The notes under the pieces are model-generated. The model was not told where the DNA came from. It saw only the letters and a program-made list of their open reading frames with translations, and did not search any database. From CAZRIP01 sp964600165 (GTDB lineage Bacteria; Elusimicrobiota; Elusimicrobia; UBA1565; UBA9628), in assembly GCA_964600165.1 (NCBI GenBank), contig CAZRIP010000111.1:1-11893 (forward strand): DNA of 11,893 nt. The letters are read 5' to 3'. Positions within the stretch are counted from its first letter, which is position 1. Every line of letters starts with the position of its first letter. The position numbers were made by a program, and so were the translations under genes. Of this stretch, positions 5,723-11,875 are shown piece after piece.

Positions 5723-7528
5723 ATGCCGGCCTCTATCCTTGTCGCGCTGCTCGGAGCATGGGTCTCGGCGCAGGAGTTCGCGCCGCCGCCCCCGCCGCCC
5801 GCGTCGTCGGTCGCCGTGGACGCGACCGTCGGCGACGACGCGCTCAAGGTCAAGATCGGCGACGAGCTCGTGTCGAAACCGCGCTTCTCCTTCACGCCGT
5901 CTTTGACCGGCGGCCTGCTCGCCCCGTTCGGCGGCGGGGACGGCACGCTGCTGCCTTCGCCGTTCGGCACCCTCGGCGCTCAGCTCGCCTATCACGGCGC
6001 GATCGACTCGCTGGTGATCGTGCGCGGCGGCTTGGCCGACTTGGAGTCGCACAAGCTCTTCTCCGATCCGAACGGCCTCGCCGCGTCCCCGGCCGACGCG
6101 CGGCCGGCGCAGTCCCGGTTCTCGCAGGCCGATGGCGTCATCAGCGGCTATGCCGACGCCGGCAAGGTCTTCTCGCTCGGCCCCGCCTGGAAAGCCGCCG
6201 TGTTCGCCGCGGCCGATATGTTCGGCATGGGGCCTTTGACCGGAGGAAGCTCGTCCACGGGCCAAAGCCTGACCGAAGGCTCCGTCGGAGCGCTCGTGAT
6301 GCGGCGCAGCGGCGCCAACGAGTTCAGCGTGAATGGCTCGCTCGACGTCGAGACGGCTGACCGCACGATGTGGCGCAACGGCGACAGCACCCTCGTTCCC
6401 GGCGGAGAGATCGGAGCCGAATACGCGCGCGATACGACGGCCGGACGCGCGGCGGTCGGCGTCGATACGACCCTCCAGCGCGCCGACTTCGGCATCCGGC
6501 CTTACCTCAAGCTCGAGACCGGGAAGCTCTCGATGATGCTCGCCGCCGAGGCGCGGCGCAGCCGCGACGCTTTCTATCCGGACTCCAACGGCGCCGCCGC
6601 GGCAGTCTCTTACGCGCCGGTGGACGGCCTGCGCGTCGGCGTCCAGGCCAAGGTCGCGCGCCTGCAATATCCCATGGCGCCGGCGCCGGTCATGGACACC
6701 GAGGTCATGGCCAACCTTTCGATCGACGTCGGGCGCGTCTTCCATTCCGACACGTACCGGCGGCTGACGAGCCGAACGCCCGCGGCGCGCTACGTGCCGG
6801 CCTATTCGGATGCGATCAACGCGCGCATGCCGGACGCGGCCGACCAGGCGCGCTTCGCGAGCGCCCTGGCCGCGTCGCCGACCCTCGAGGATTTCGCCAA
6901 GAACTACGGCTTACGCTCGATCGACGACGTGCTGGCCGCGGCGTCGATGCTCACGTCGACTTTGAGCAGCGACTACAATTACAACGAGGGCCATCCGCCG
7001 AACGTGGCCGGCGCCGACAATCTTTACGCGGCCATGCGTCGGGACTACCTCGCGGGCAAGACGGACCCGCTGACCGTCTGCATCGGCGCGGCGCAGCTGG
7101 CCGCCGACATGGCGCGCGCCGCGAATATTCCACTGGAGGCGTCGGCCATGACGGTCCAGGTCCCGGGAGCCGGAAAGCCGAGCGAAGGTCACGCCGTCGC
7201 CGCGATCAAGACCCAGCAATACGGGATCGTCTTCGTCGACTGGGGCCGATTGACGCCGACCTATACCTGGGACACCAAGCAGGCGCTGGCGATCTACCAG
7301 GGGCTTCAGGGCGTGCCGTCGCTTTTCCACGAGGTGACCGCCGGCACGGACGGCAGTCACGTCGGCTACCTTTTCACCGAGGACGGCAAGAAGATCGTGC
7401 GCGGCATGAGCGCGCTCGGAGATCTCCCGGCGAGCGACCTCCAGCGCCTCTTCGACGACGACCCGCGCGGCGGCCCGATGACGATCGAGCGCTTCCGAGA
7501 GCTCACGCGCGGCAAATTCGTACAATAG
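5723..7528 (+). CDS. Secreted protein: beta-rich barrel-like region plus transglutaminase-like domain
   Basis: This 601-residue exported protein has a short signal peptide (hydrophobic 4-14, predicted cleavage after VSA at 16, Gln at +1; no basic residue in the N-region) and then a Pro-rich stretch EFAPPPPPPA. Residues about 50-360 alternate polar and hydrophobic residues in short strands separated by Gly/Asp/Asn turns (for example FGIRPYLKLETGKLSMMLA), as in outer-membrane barrels. From about 385 a helical segment leads to a transglutaminase-like core: VCIGAAQLAADMARAANIP with Cys453, GHAVAAI with His490, and FVDWGRL with Asp506. The spacing (37, then 16) fits the Cys-His-Asp triad of that fold. 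Peptidase, transglutaminase or a non-catalytic role are all possible. The start is ATG 5723 rather than the in-frame TTG 5681, because TATCCT ends 6 nt before the ATG and the signal peptide begins there. Confidence 0.75.
   Translation: MPASILVALLGAWVSAQEFAPPPPPPASSVAVDATVGDDALKVKIGDELVSKPRFSFTPSLTGGLLAPFGGGDGTLLPSPFGTLGAQLAYHGAIDSLVIVRGGLADLESHKLFSDPNGLAASPADARPAQSRFSQADGVISGYADAGKVFSLGPAWKAAVFAAADMFGMGPLTGGSSSTGQSLTEGSVGALVMRRSGANEFSVNGSLDVETADRTMWRNGDSTLVPGGEIGAEYARDTTAGRAAVGVDTTLQRADFGIRPYLKLETGKLSMMLAAEARRSRDAFYPDSNGAAAAVSYAPVDGLRVGVQAKVARLQYPMAPAPVMDTEVMANLSIDVGRVFHSDTYRRLTSRTPAARYVPAYSDAINARMPDAADQARFASALAASPTLEDFAKNYGLRSIDDVLAAASMLTSTLSSDYNYNEGHPPNVAGADNLYAAMRRDYLAGKTDPLTVCIGAAQLAADMARAANIPLEASAMTVQVPGAGKPSEGHAVAAIKTQQYGIVFVDWGRLTPTYTWDTKQALAIYQGLQGVPSLFHEVTAGTDGSHVGYLFTEDGKKIVRGMSALGDLPASDLQRLFDDDPRGGPMTIERFRELTRGKFVQ
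7521..7526 (+). promoter_or_regulatory. Possible -10 element overlapping the end of the 5723 gene
   Basis: TACAAT, 6 nt before ATG 7533 and overlapping the preceding TAG stop. There is no -35, and the hexamer is also coding (Val-Gln-stop region), so it may be chance. It fits the spacing seen at other starts in this window. Confidence 0.35.
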
Positions 7529-7532
7529 CCGC

Positions 7533-8378
7533 ATGGCCGGCGCGTCCTTCGATCCCGACGCCTTCACCGCGGAGTCGCGCGCGAATTGGAGCAAGGCGGC
7601 TCCCCATTACGGCGCGTTGGCCGACGAGCTCTTCCGTCCGATGGCCCACGCTTTCGTCAAGTTCGCCGGCGTCAAGGCGGGCCAGACCGTCCTCGACGTC
7701 GCCTGCGGGCCGGGCACGGCGACCCTGGCCTGCGCGAAAGCCGTCGGTCCCAAAGGCAAGGTGGTCGGCGTCGACCTCGCGCCCGGGATGCTCAAGGCCG
7801 CCGGAGAGCGCCTGGGCACGATCGACCTGCGCGAGATGAACGCCGAGGCGCTCGATCTCCCGGACTCGACGTTCGACGTCGTGATCTGTCAGCTCGGGCT
7901 CATGCTCTTCGCCAAGCCCGACCGAGCGCTCGCCGAGATGAAGCGCGTCTGCCGGCCGGGCGGGACCGTCGCCTGCCTCGTCCAGGGCCGGAAAGAAGGC
8001 ATGCTTTTCACGAGCCTCGTGATGAGCGCGCTGATCAAGCGCGCGCCGCAGCTGAAGGCTCCGCCCGGCGCGCCGACGATCTACGCGTTCGGCGATCCGG
8101 GCGTCCTCGACGCCGCGCTTTCGAAGGCCGGCCTGGCCCAAGTCGCCTCCCACAGGCACGCGGGCGTCTTCACGTTCGCGTCGCCCGAGGAGTACTGGAA
8201 GCGCATGACCGAGGCCTCCGGCCGCACGGGCGCGATGCTGCGCTCCCTGCCCGAGGAGACGCGCAAGCTCGTCGAGGACGACGTCCTCGAGCAAGCGCGC
8301 GGTTATCGGCGCGACGGCAAGATCGACATTCCCTTCGAGTTCGTCATGGCCCGCGGGCTCGCGGATAAGAAAGGCTGA
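7533..8378 (+). CDS. Class I SAM-dependent methyltransferase (Methyltransf_11/UbiE-like)
   Basis: Cytoplasmic methyltransferase of 281 residues; substrate unknown. The Rossmann-type SAM site is clear: motif I VLDVACGPGT (53-62), acidic residue Asp81 at the end of strand 2 in VVGVDLAPGML, a LDLP loop (107-110) after strand 3, FDVVICQLGLMLF (114-126) as strand 4, and RVCRPGGTV (138-146) as motif III. The N-terminal FTAESRANWSKAAPHYG resembles the leading helices of UbiE/COQ5-like enzymes. The C-terminal about 100 residues (from PPGAPTIYAFGDP) form the variable substrate cap. The start is ATG 7533, 4 nt after the previous stop, with no Shine-Dalgarno. It is probably co-transcribed with the transglutaminase-like gene, though a leaderless transcript from TACAAT is possible. 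No neighbour identifies a pathway, so a quinone role cannot be claimed. Confidence 0.92.
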   Translation: MAGASFDPDAFTAESRANWSKAAPHYGALADELFRPMAHAFVKFAGVKAGQTVLDVACGPGTATLACAKAVGPKGKVVGVDLAPGMLKAAGERLGTIDLREMNAEALDLPDSTFDVVICQLGLMLFAKPDRALAEMKRVCRPGGTVACLVQGRKEGMLFTSLVMSALIKRAPQLKAPPGAPTIYAFGDPGVLDAALSKAGLAQVASHRHAGVFTFASPEEYWKRMTEASGRTGAMLRSLPEETRKLVEDDVLEQARGYRRDGKIDIPFEFVMARGLADKKG

Positions 8379-8429
8379 TATCCCCGGCGCGCGCGCGCAC
8401 GAAGCCGAGGAGCTTTTCGAGGTCCTCAT

Positions 8430-8454
8430 GGCGGCAACGCTATCACATGCCGCC
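8430..8454. repeat. Inverted repeat in the 8379-8537 intergenic region
   Basis: GGCGGCA (8430-8436) and TGCCGCC (8448-8454) form a 7-bp stem around an 11-nt loop. No T-run follows on either strand, so an intrinsic terminator is not supported. A weaker pair GAGGA/TCCTC (8407-8411, 8423-8427) precedes it. The remainder of the gap carries the DUF6496-like promoter region and nothing else I can recognise. Confidence 0.3.
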
Positions 8455-8473
8455 GCGGCGAGGCGTCACAGCG

Positions 8474-8493
8474 CGATGACAGCGGCGTCATCG
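8474..8493. promoter_or_regulatory. Inverted repeat near the -35 region of the 8538 gene
   Basis: CGATGAC (8474-8480) and GTCATCG (8487-8493) form a perfect 7-bp inverted repeat with a 6-nt centre. Its right arm overlaps the place where a -35 would sit relative to TACACT 8514-8519, so it could be an operator or activator site. No regulator is identifiable. Confidence 0.35.
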
Positions 8494-8513
8494 TCGCGTT
8501 ACCGGGATCGGGC

Positions 8514-8532
8514 TACACTGTCGATAAGGAGG
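8514..8532 (+). promoter_or_regulatory. -10 box and Shine-Dalgarno of the 8538 gene
   Basis: TACACT (8514-8519) is followed by AAGGAGG (8526-8532), which ends 5 nt before ATG 8538. Unlike the other TAC-type boxes in the window, this one leaves room for a short leader with a full Shine-Dalgarno. No consensus -35 is visible 17 bp upstream. Confidence 0.6.
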
Positions 8533-8537
8533 CGCTT

Positions 8538-8753
8538 ATGCCAGAGAAAAAGACGCTCGAGCGCGCGCGGCGCGCCAAGAGTCAGGGAAAAGCTCCGAGC
8601 ACGCAGGCCGGAGCGTTCGTGCGCGAGGAGATCCATCACGCGCGCGAAGGCAAGCACCCGGTCCGCGGCCGGCGGCAAGCCGTCGCGATCGGCCTGTCGA
8701 AGGCGCGCCGCGCGGGTATCAGAATACCCAGGCGTCGAGGAAGCCGCCATTAA
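8538..8753 (+). CDS. Small basic DUF6496-like protein
   Basis: A 71-residue, strongly basic protein beginning MPEKKTLERARRAKSQGKAP. The core FVREEIHHAREGKHPV followed by RQAVAIGLSKARRAG (residues about 30-60) matches a widespread small-protein family that I associate with DUF6496. The family function is unknown to me; nucleic-acid binding would be a guess from the charge. The start is secure: ATG with AAGGAGG 5 nt upstream. The C-terminal tail (RIPRRRGSRH) is Arg-rich. It is immediately followed by, and slightly overlaps, the reading frame of a membrane protein, so the two probably share an mRNA. Confidence 0.8.
   Translation: MPEKKTLERARRAKSQGKAPSTQAGAFVREEIHHAREGKHPVRGRRQAVAIGLSKARRAGIRIPRRRGSRH
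8737..8743 (+). promoter_or_regulatory. Shine-Dalgarno-like GAGGAAG before an ATT codon
   Basis: GAGGAAG ends 5 nt before ATT 8749-8751, itself overlapping the TAA stop of the upstream gene by one base. This is the only Shine-Dalgarno-like site with proper spacing before the downstream membrane-protein frame, which lacks ATG, GTG or TTG. Confidence 0.35.
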
Positions 8754-9117
8754 GCGCGATCGAGTCTATCGCGTCGGCGCGTACGGCGTCTATCCGCTGC
8801 TGGCCGGCGGAGGCGGAGAGCTGCTCTCGCGCGAGACGTCGGCGCTCGGGATCGCCGCCGCCTCGCTGCTGCTCGCGTGCGCACTCGGCCTGTTGATCTG
8901 GCTCGGCCGCTATTGCGGCCGCTGCAACGAGCGGCTCGGGCCGCGGCTGCTGCGGCTGATCGCGATGCCCGGCGCGGTCCTAACGTCGCTCGCGGTCCGC
9001 TCGGCGCAAAGTCAAAGGCAGGTCATCGCCTTCGCGCTGATCGGCGCCTCGATCGTCGTCTTCGGGCTCGCGTGGCGCTGGGCCGTCGACGGGAACTTCG
9101 ATCCAGAGAAGCGCTGA
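8749..9117 (+). CDS. Two-TM membrane protein with CxxC motif; start codon unusual
   Basis: The frame from about 8749 to TGA 9115-9117 shows strong coding bias (nearly every third position G or C) and encodes about 122 residues. Numbering from ATT 8749: N-terminal KRDRVYRVGAYGVYPLLAGG, TM1 about 32-53 (ALGIAAASLLLACALGLLIW), CGRC at 56-59 just after TM1, a basic linker with a hydrophobic stretch (67-83), TM2 about 91-110 (VIAFALIGASIVVFGLAW), and a hydrophilic tail ending DPEKR. I do not recognise a family. No ATG, GTG or TTG exists in this frame between the upstream stop region and TM1. Candidates are ATT 8749 with GAGGAAG 5 nt upstream, CTG 8821, a +1 frameshift from the DUF6496-like gene, or a sequence error. 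The frame looks real; the 5' boundary is unsettled. Confidence 0.6.
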   Translation: MKRDRVYRVGAYGVYPLLAGGGGELLSRETSALGIAAASLLLACALGLLIWLGRYCGRCNERLGPRLLRLIAMPGAVLTSLAVRSAQSQRQVIAFALIGASIVVFGLAWRWAVDGNFDPEKR

Positions 9118-9221
9118 CGAGCGGCGGGCCACCATCCGCGCGACACTCTCGGCTGTCGCATCAATGCAACGAAGTGTTTTAGCGAGAAAGTGAGGAGCGC
9201 GGCACCCGCGAGCCGGTAAGA
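9118..9221. other. Convergent intergenic region, no clear terminator
   Basis: This 104-bp gap separates the convergent membrane-protein and response-regulator genes. It holds a 6-bp inverted repeat, GCGACA/TGTCGC (9140-9145, 9154-9159), and a compact stem CGCGG-CAC-CCGCG (9198-9210). The first is followed only distantly by TTTT (9177-9180) and the second by no T-run on either strand, so neither qualifies as a convincing intrinsic terminator. Confidence 0.4.
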
Positions 9222-9914
9222 CTAACGCCTGGGCGAGAAGATGTAGCCCAGGCCGCGAGAAGTCTCGATCCACTTCGAGACCTTGGGGCCGAGCTTCTCG
9301 CGGATGTGGTGCAGGTGGACGTCGAGAGCGCGCGCGTCGGTCGGCTCGTCGGCGTCGAGCGCGCGGCTCTCGATGTAGCGGCGCTGGACGATCCGGTCGG
9401 CGTTGGCGACAAGCAGATACAGGATCTCGAACTCGGCCTTGGTGAGCTTGACGTCCTTGCCGTCGACGAAGGCCTTGTAGGCGAGCGGCTCGAGCCTCAG
9501 CGGCCCGATCTGGGCGGGCGCGGACTGGATGAGCCACGGCAGGCGCCGGCGCAGCACGGCGCGCACGCGCGCCTTGAGCTCGGCCAAGTCGCAGGGCTTG
9601 GCGACGTAATCGTCGGCGCCGGTGTCGAGGCCCGCCACTTTCTTGTCCGGGGCCTTCATCGACGTCAGCATGATGATCGGCAGGCTCGCGCTCTCCGGGT
9701 CCCGGCGCAGCGCCCGGCAGATGTCGATGCCCTCGCCGTCGGGCAGCTTCCAGTCGAGAAGCAGAAGGTCCGGCAGCCTCTTGGCGAGGACGGCCTTCGC
9801 CTCCCGCGCCGTGCCGACGCAGGCGACGCGGTAGTCCTTTTCCCGCGCCAGCGCGGCGCGGACCACGGCGTTGTGGGTCTCGTCGTCGTCGACGATCAGT
9901 ATCTGGACGATCAA
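9222..9914 (-). CDS. OmpR/PhoB-family response regulator
   Basis: DNA-binding response regulator of 230 residues. The receiver domain (about 1-120) has the acidic pocket DDD at 9-11, phosphoacceptor Asp54 in LLLLDWKLPDGEG, Thr84 in IIMLTS, and Lys106 in YVAKP. A winged-helix output domain (about 130-228) follows, with KLTKAEFEILYLL, DARALDVHLHHIREKLG and the wing WIETSRGLGYIF. The start is assigned to TTG 9912-9914, because the receiver begins two residues later and TTGACA-17-TACACT ends 7 nt upstream. A longer frame back to 9950 would run through that promoter. There is no Shine-Dalgarno, so the mRNA is probably leaderless. It is divergent from the CHASE2 kinase, its likely partner. Confidence 0.93.
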   Translation of the reverse strand: MIVQILIVDDDETHNAVVRAALAREKDYRVACVGTAREAKAVLAKRLPDLLLLDWKLPDGEGIDICRALRRDPESASLPIIMLTSMKAPDKKVAGLDTGADDYVAKPCDLAELKARVRAVLRRRLPWLIQSAPAQIGPLRLEPLAYKAFVDGKDVKLTKAEFEILYLLVANADRIVQRRYIESRALDADEPTDARALDVHLHHIREKLGPKVSKWIETSRGLGYIFSPRR

Positions 9915-9921
9915 GCGCCTT

Positions 9922-9950
9922 AGTGTAGGGCCGCGGCCTCCGGCTGTCAA
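9922..9950 (-). promoter_or_regulatory. Promoter of the response regulator gene
   Basis: On the minus strand TTGACA (9945-9950) and TACACT (9922-9927) are separated by 17 bp, with TACACT ending 7 nt before TTG 9914. The -35 is 6 bp from the -35 of the divergent kinase promoter. Confidence 0.78.
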
Positions 9951-9956
9951 GCCGCC

Positions 9957-9985
9957 TTGATTTCCCGGCGCGCCCCTGCTACCCT
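9957..9985 (+). promoter_or_regulatory. Promoter of the CHASE2 kinase gene
   Basis: TTGATT (9957-9962) and TACCCT (9980-9985) are separated by 17 bp, with TACCCT ending 9 nt before ATG 9995. The predicted leader is 0-3 nt, with no Shine-Dalgarno. Confidence 0.7.
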
Positions 9986-9994
9986 TCCCAACCG

Positions 9995-11875
9995 ATGGCC
10001 CGACGGCTGCGCTACCTCGCGCCTTCCGCGATCCTGCTCGCCGCGCTCGTCTTTCGCGTCTCGGGCTCGGAGTCCTTCGCGTTGCTCCAGCTCAAGGTCT
10101 TCGACGCGTTGCAGCGCGCCCATCCCCGGCCCTACGCCGACGCCCGCGTGCGCGTCGTCGACGTCGACGACGAGAGCCTCGCGCGCCTCGGGCCGTGGCC
10201 GTGGCCGCGCGCCATGCTCGCGCGCCTGGTCGACGCCCTCGCCCGCGCCGGGGCCAAGACCGTCGCCTTCGACGTCGTCTTCGCCGAGCCCGACCGAGCC
10301 TCGGGCGACGAGCTCTTCGCACGCGCCTTTAAAAAAACCAAAGTCGCCGCCGGCTTCACGCTCTCGAGCCGCCCGGGCGCGCGCGCGCCGGCGCTCAAGG
10401 CGGGCGTCACCGAGGCCGGAGCCCGCGTCCCGGCCTTTCCGGGGGCCGTCCCTAATATCCCCCCGCTCGAAGCCGCCGCCGCGGGCGACGGCTGCTTCGC
10501 CGTCGTCGGCGAGCCCGACGGCGTCGTCCGCCGCGCGCCGACGCTCCTGCGCGTCGGCGGCACGGCCTACCCCTCGCTCGCGCTGGAGGCCCTGCGCCTC
10601 TCTCAAGACGCGTCCGAAGTCGTCGCCGGCCGCCGCGAGGTCAAGGTCGGAGGCCTGACGCTTCCCGTCGACGACGCCGGGCGCGTCTGGCTCCACTACG
10701 CGGCGACGGCCCCCGCGCGCGTCGTCCCCGCGTGGAAGGCGCTCGATCCCAAGCAAGACCACGCTGCTTTCAAGGACGCGATCGTGCTGATCGGCGCGAG
10801 CGCCCCGGGCCTGGGAGACCTGCGCCCGACGCCGCTGAGCGCCGCGGCTCCCGGCGTCGGCATCCATGCCGAGGTGATCGAGGAAGCGCTGCTCGGGCAG
10901 CTCTTGCGCCGCCCCGCGTGGGCCGACGGCCTAGAGCTCGCCTTTCTCGCCGCGCTGGGGACGCTGATGATCCTTTTATTACCGCGCCTGGGCGCGGCGT
11001 GGTGCGGCGCCATCGCGCTTTCTTCGATCGCGGGCACGCTCGCGCTCTCATGGCACGCGTACGTCTCGCGTCATCTCCTGCTCGATCCCGTCTATCCCTC
11101 TTTGTGCGTCCTCGCGATCTACGCGACATCTTCTTTAATCACATGGGCGCGCGCCGAGGCCGAACGAGACCGCCTGCTCGCGCTCGATGAAGCCAAAGAC
11201 GAGCTGGTCGCGACGGTGTCTCACGACCTGCGCGGGCCGGTCAACTCCATGGTCATGATCGTCGACGCGATGCGCCAGGGGCTCTACGGCCCTTTGACCG
11301 GAGAGCAGACGGAGCATCTCAAGCTGATCGAAGGCATGGGCCGCAAGCTCAACGGCTTCGTCGAGAACGTCCTCGACGCGGCGAAGATCAAGGCCGGCAA
11401 GCTCGCGCTCGTGAAGGCGGAAGTCGACCCCGCACGGCTCATCGCCGAGCTCGCCGAGTTTTTCGCGCCGAGCGCGCGGGCCAAAGGCGTGACCCTATCG
11501 TCCCGCGCCGCCGCCGGACTTCTGATCAGCGCCGACCGCGAGAAGCTGGAGCAGACGCTCAACAATCTGATCGGCAACGCGCTCAAGTTCACGCCGAGCG
11601 GCGGCAAGATCGAGATCGCGGCCGCGGACTCCGAAGGCTTCGTGCGCTTCTCGGTGACCGATACCGGCCTCGGCATCGCCGCCGAGGACCTGCCGAGGCT
11701 TTTCACGCGGTTCGAGCAGGCCGGCGTCGCCGAGCAGAAGCGCCGTAATATCTCCGGCGCCGGCCTCGGGCTTTCCATCTGCAAGGCGATCGTCGAGGGT
11801 CACGGCGGCCGCGTCTGGGCCGAGTCGCGGCAGGGCGCGGGCTCGTCGTTTTTTTTCACGATCCCGAGTGCCTAG
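9995..11875 (+). CDS. CHASE2-domain sensor histidine kinase
   Basis: Membrane sensor kinase of 626 residues. An N-terminal membrane anchor (about 8-24) leads into an extracytoplasmic CHASE2 domain (about 30-300), with the hallmark VRVVDVDDESLARLGPWPWP and the downstream AGAKTVAFDVVFAEPDR. Three closely spaced TM helices follow (about 313-329, 332-355 and 361-384), the usual CHASE2 exit. The kinase core has an H-box ATVSHDLRGPVNSM with His410, an N-box NNLIGNALKFTPSGG (523-537), G1 DTGLGIA (556-562), an F-box LFTRFEQ, and G2 GAGLGLSICKAI (588-599). No PAS, GAF or HAMP lies between TM3 and the H-box, only a short helix. The CHASE2 ligand is unknown. The start is ATG 9995 beside TACCCT. The divergent OmpR-type regulator is its probable partner. 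The protein is complete and ends 18 bp before the window edge. Confidence 0.96.
   Translation: MARRLRYLAPSAILLAALVFRVSGSESFALLQLKVFDALQRAHPRPYADARVRVVDVDDESLARLGPWPWPRAMLARLVDALARAGAKTVAFDVVFAEPDRASGDELFARAFKKTKVAAGFTLSSRPGARAPALKAGVTEAGARVPAFPGAVPNIPPLEAAAAGDGCFAVVGEPDGVVRRAPTLLRVGGTAYPSLALEALRLSQDASEVVAGRREVKVGGLTLPVDDAGRVWLHYAATAPARVVPAWKALDPKQDHAAFKDAIVLIGASAPGLGDLRPTPLSAAAPGVGIHAEVIEEALLGQLLRRPAWADGLELAFLAALGTLMILLLPRLGAAWCGAIALSSIAGTLALSWHAYVSRHLLLDPVYPSLCVLAIYATSSLITWARAEAERDRLLALDEAKDELVATVSHDLRGPVNSMVMIVDAMRQGLYGPLTGEQTEHLKLIEGMGRKLNGFVENVLDAAKIKAGKLALVKAEVDPARLIAELAEFFAPSARAKGVTLSSRAAAGLLISADREKLEQTLNNLIGNALKFTPSGGKIEIAAADSEGFVRFSVTDTGLGIAAEDLPRLFTRFEQAGVAEQKRRNISGAGLGLSICKAIVEGHGGRVWAESRQGAGSSFFFTIPSA

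Noticed and set aside
5594..6745. 383-codon minus-strand frame opposite the barrel-like region
   Set aside because: Antisense shadow running through the divergent promoter region; Arg/Ala/Gly/Val-rich with no domain.
6370..7839. 489-codon plus-strand frame spanning the junction of the transglutaminase-like and methyltransferase genes
   Set aside because: Arg-rich out-of-frame shadow overlapping two genes with clear motifs.
7503..8429. 308-codon minus-strand frame opposite the methyltransferase
   Set aside because: Antisense shadow; the opposite strand carries intact SAM motifs.
9947..10867. 306-codon minus-strand frame opposite the CHASE2 domain
   Set aside because: Low-complexity antisense shadow; it would also need transcription through the divergent promoters from the kinase side.
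10331..11856. Homopolymers A7 (10331-10337) and T8 (11849-11856) in the kinase gene as programmed frameshift or sequence-error sites
   Set aside because: The frame is intact across both and conserved domains continue on each side (CHASE2 across A7, HATPase C-terminus at T8), so no frameshift is needed.
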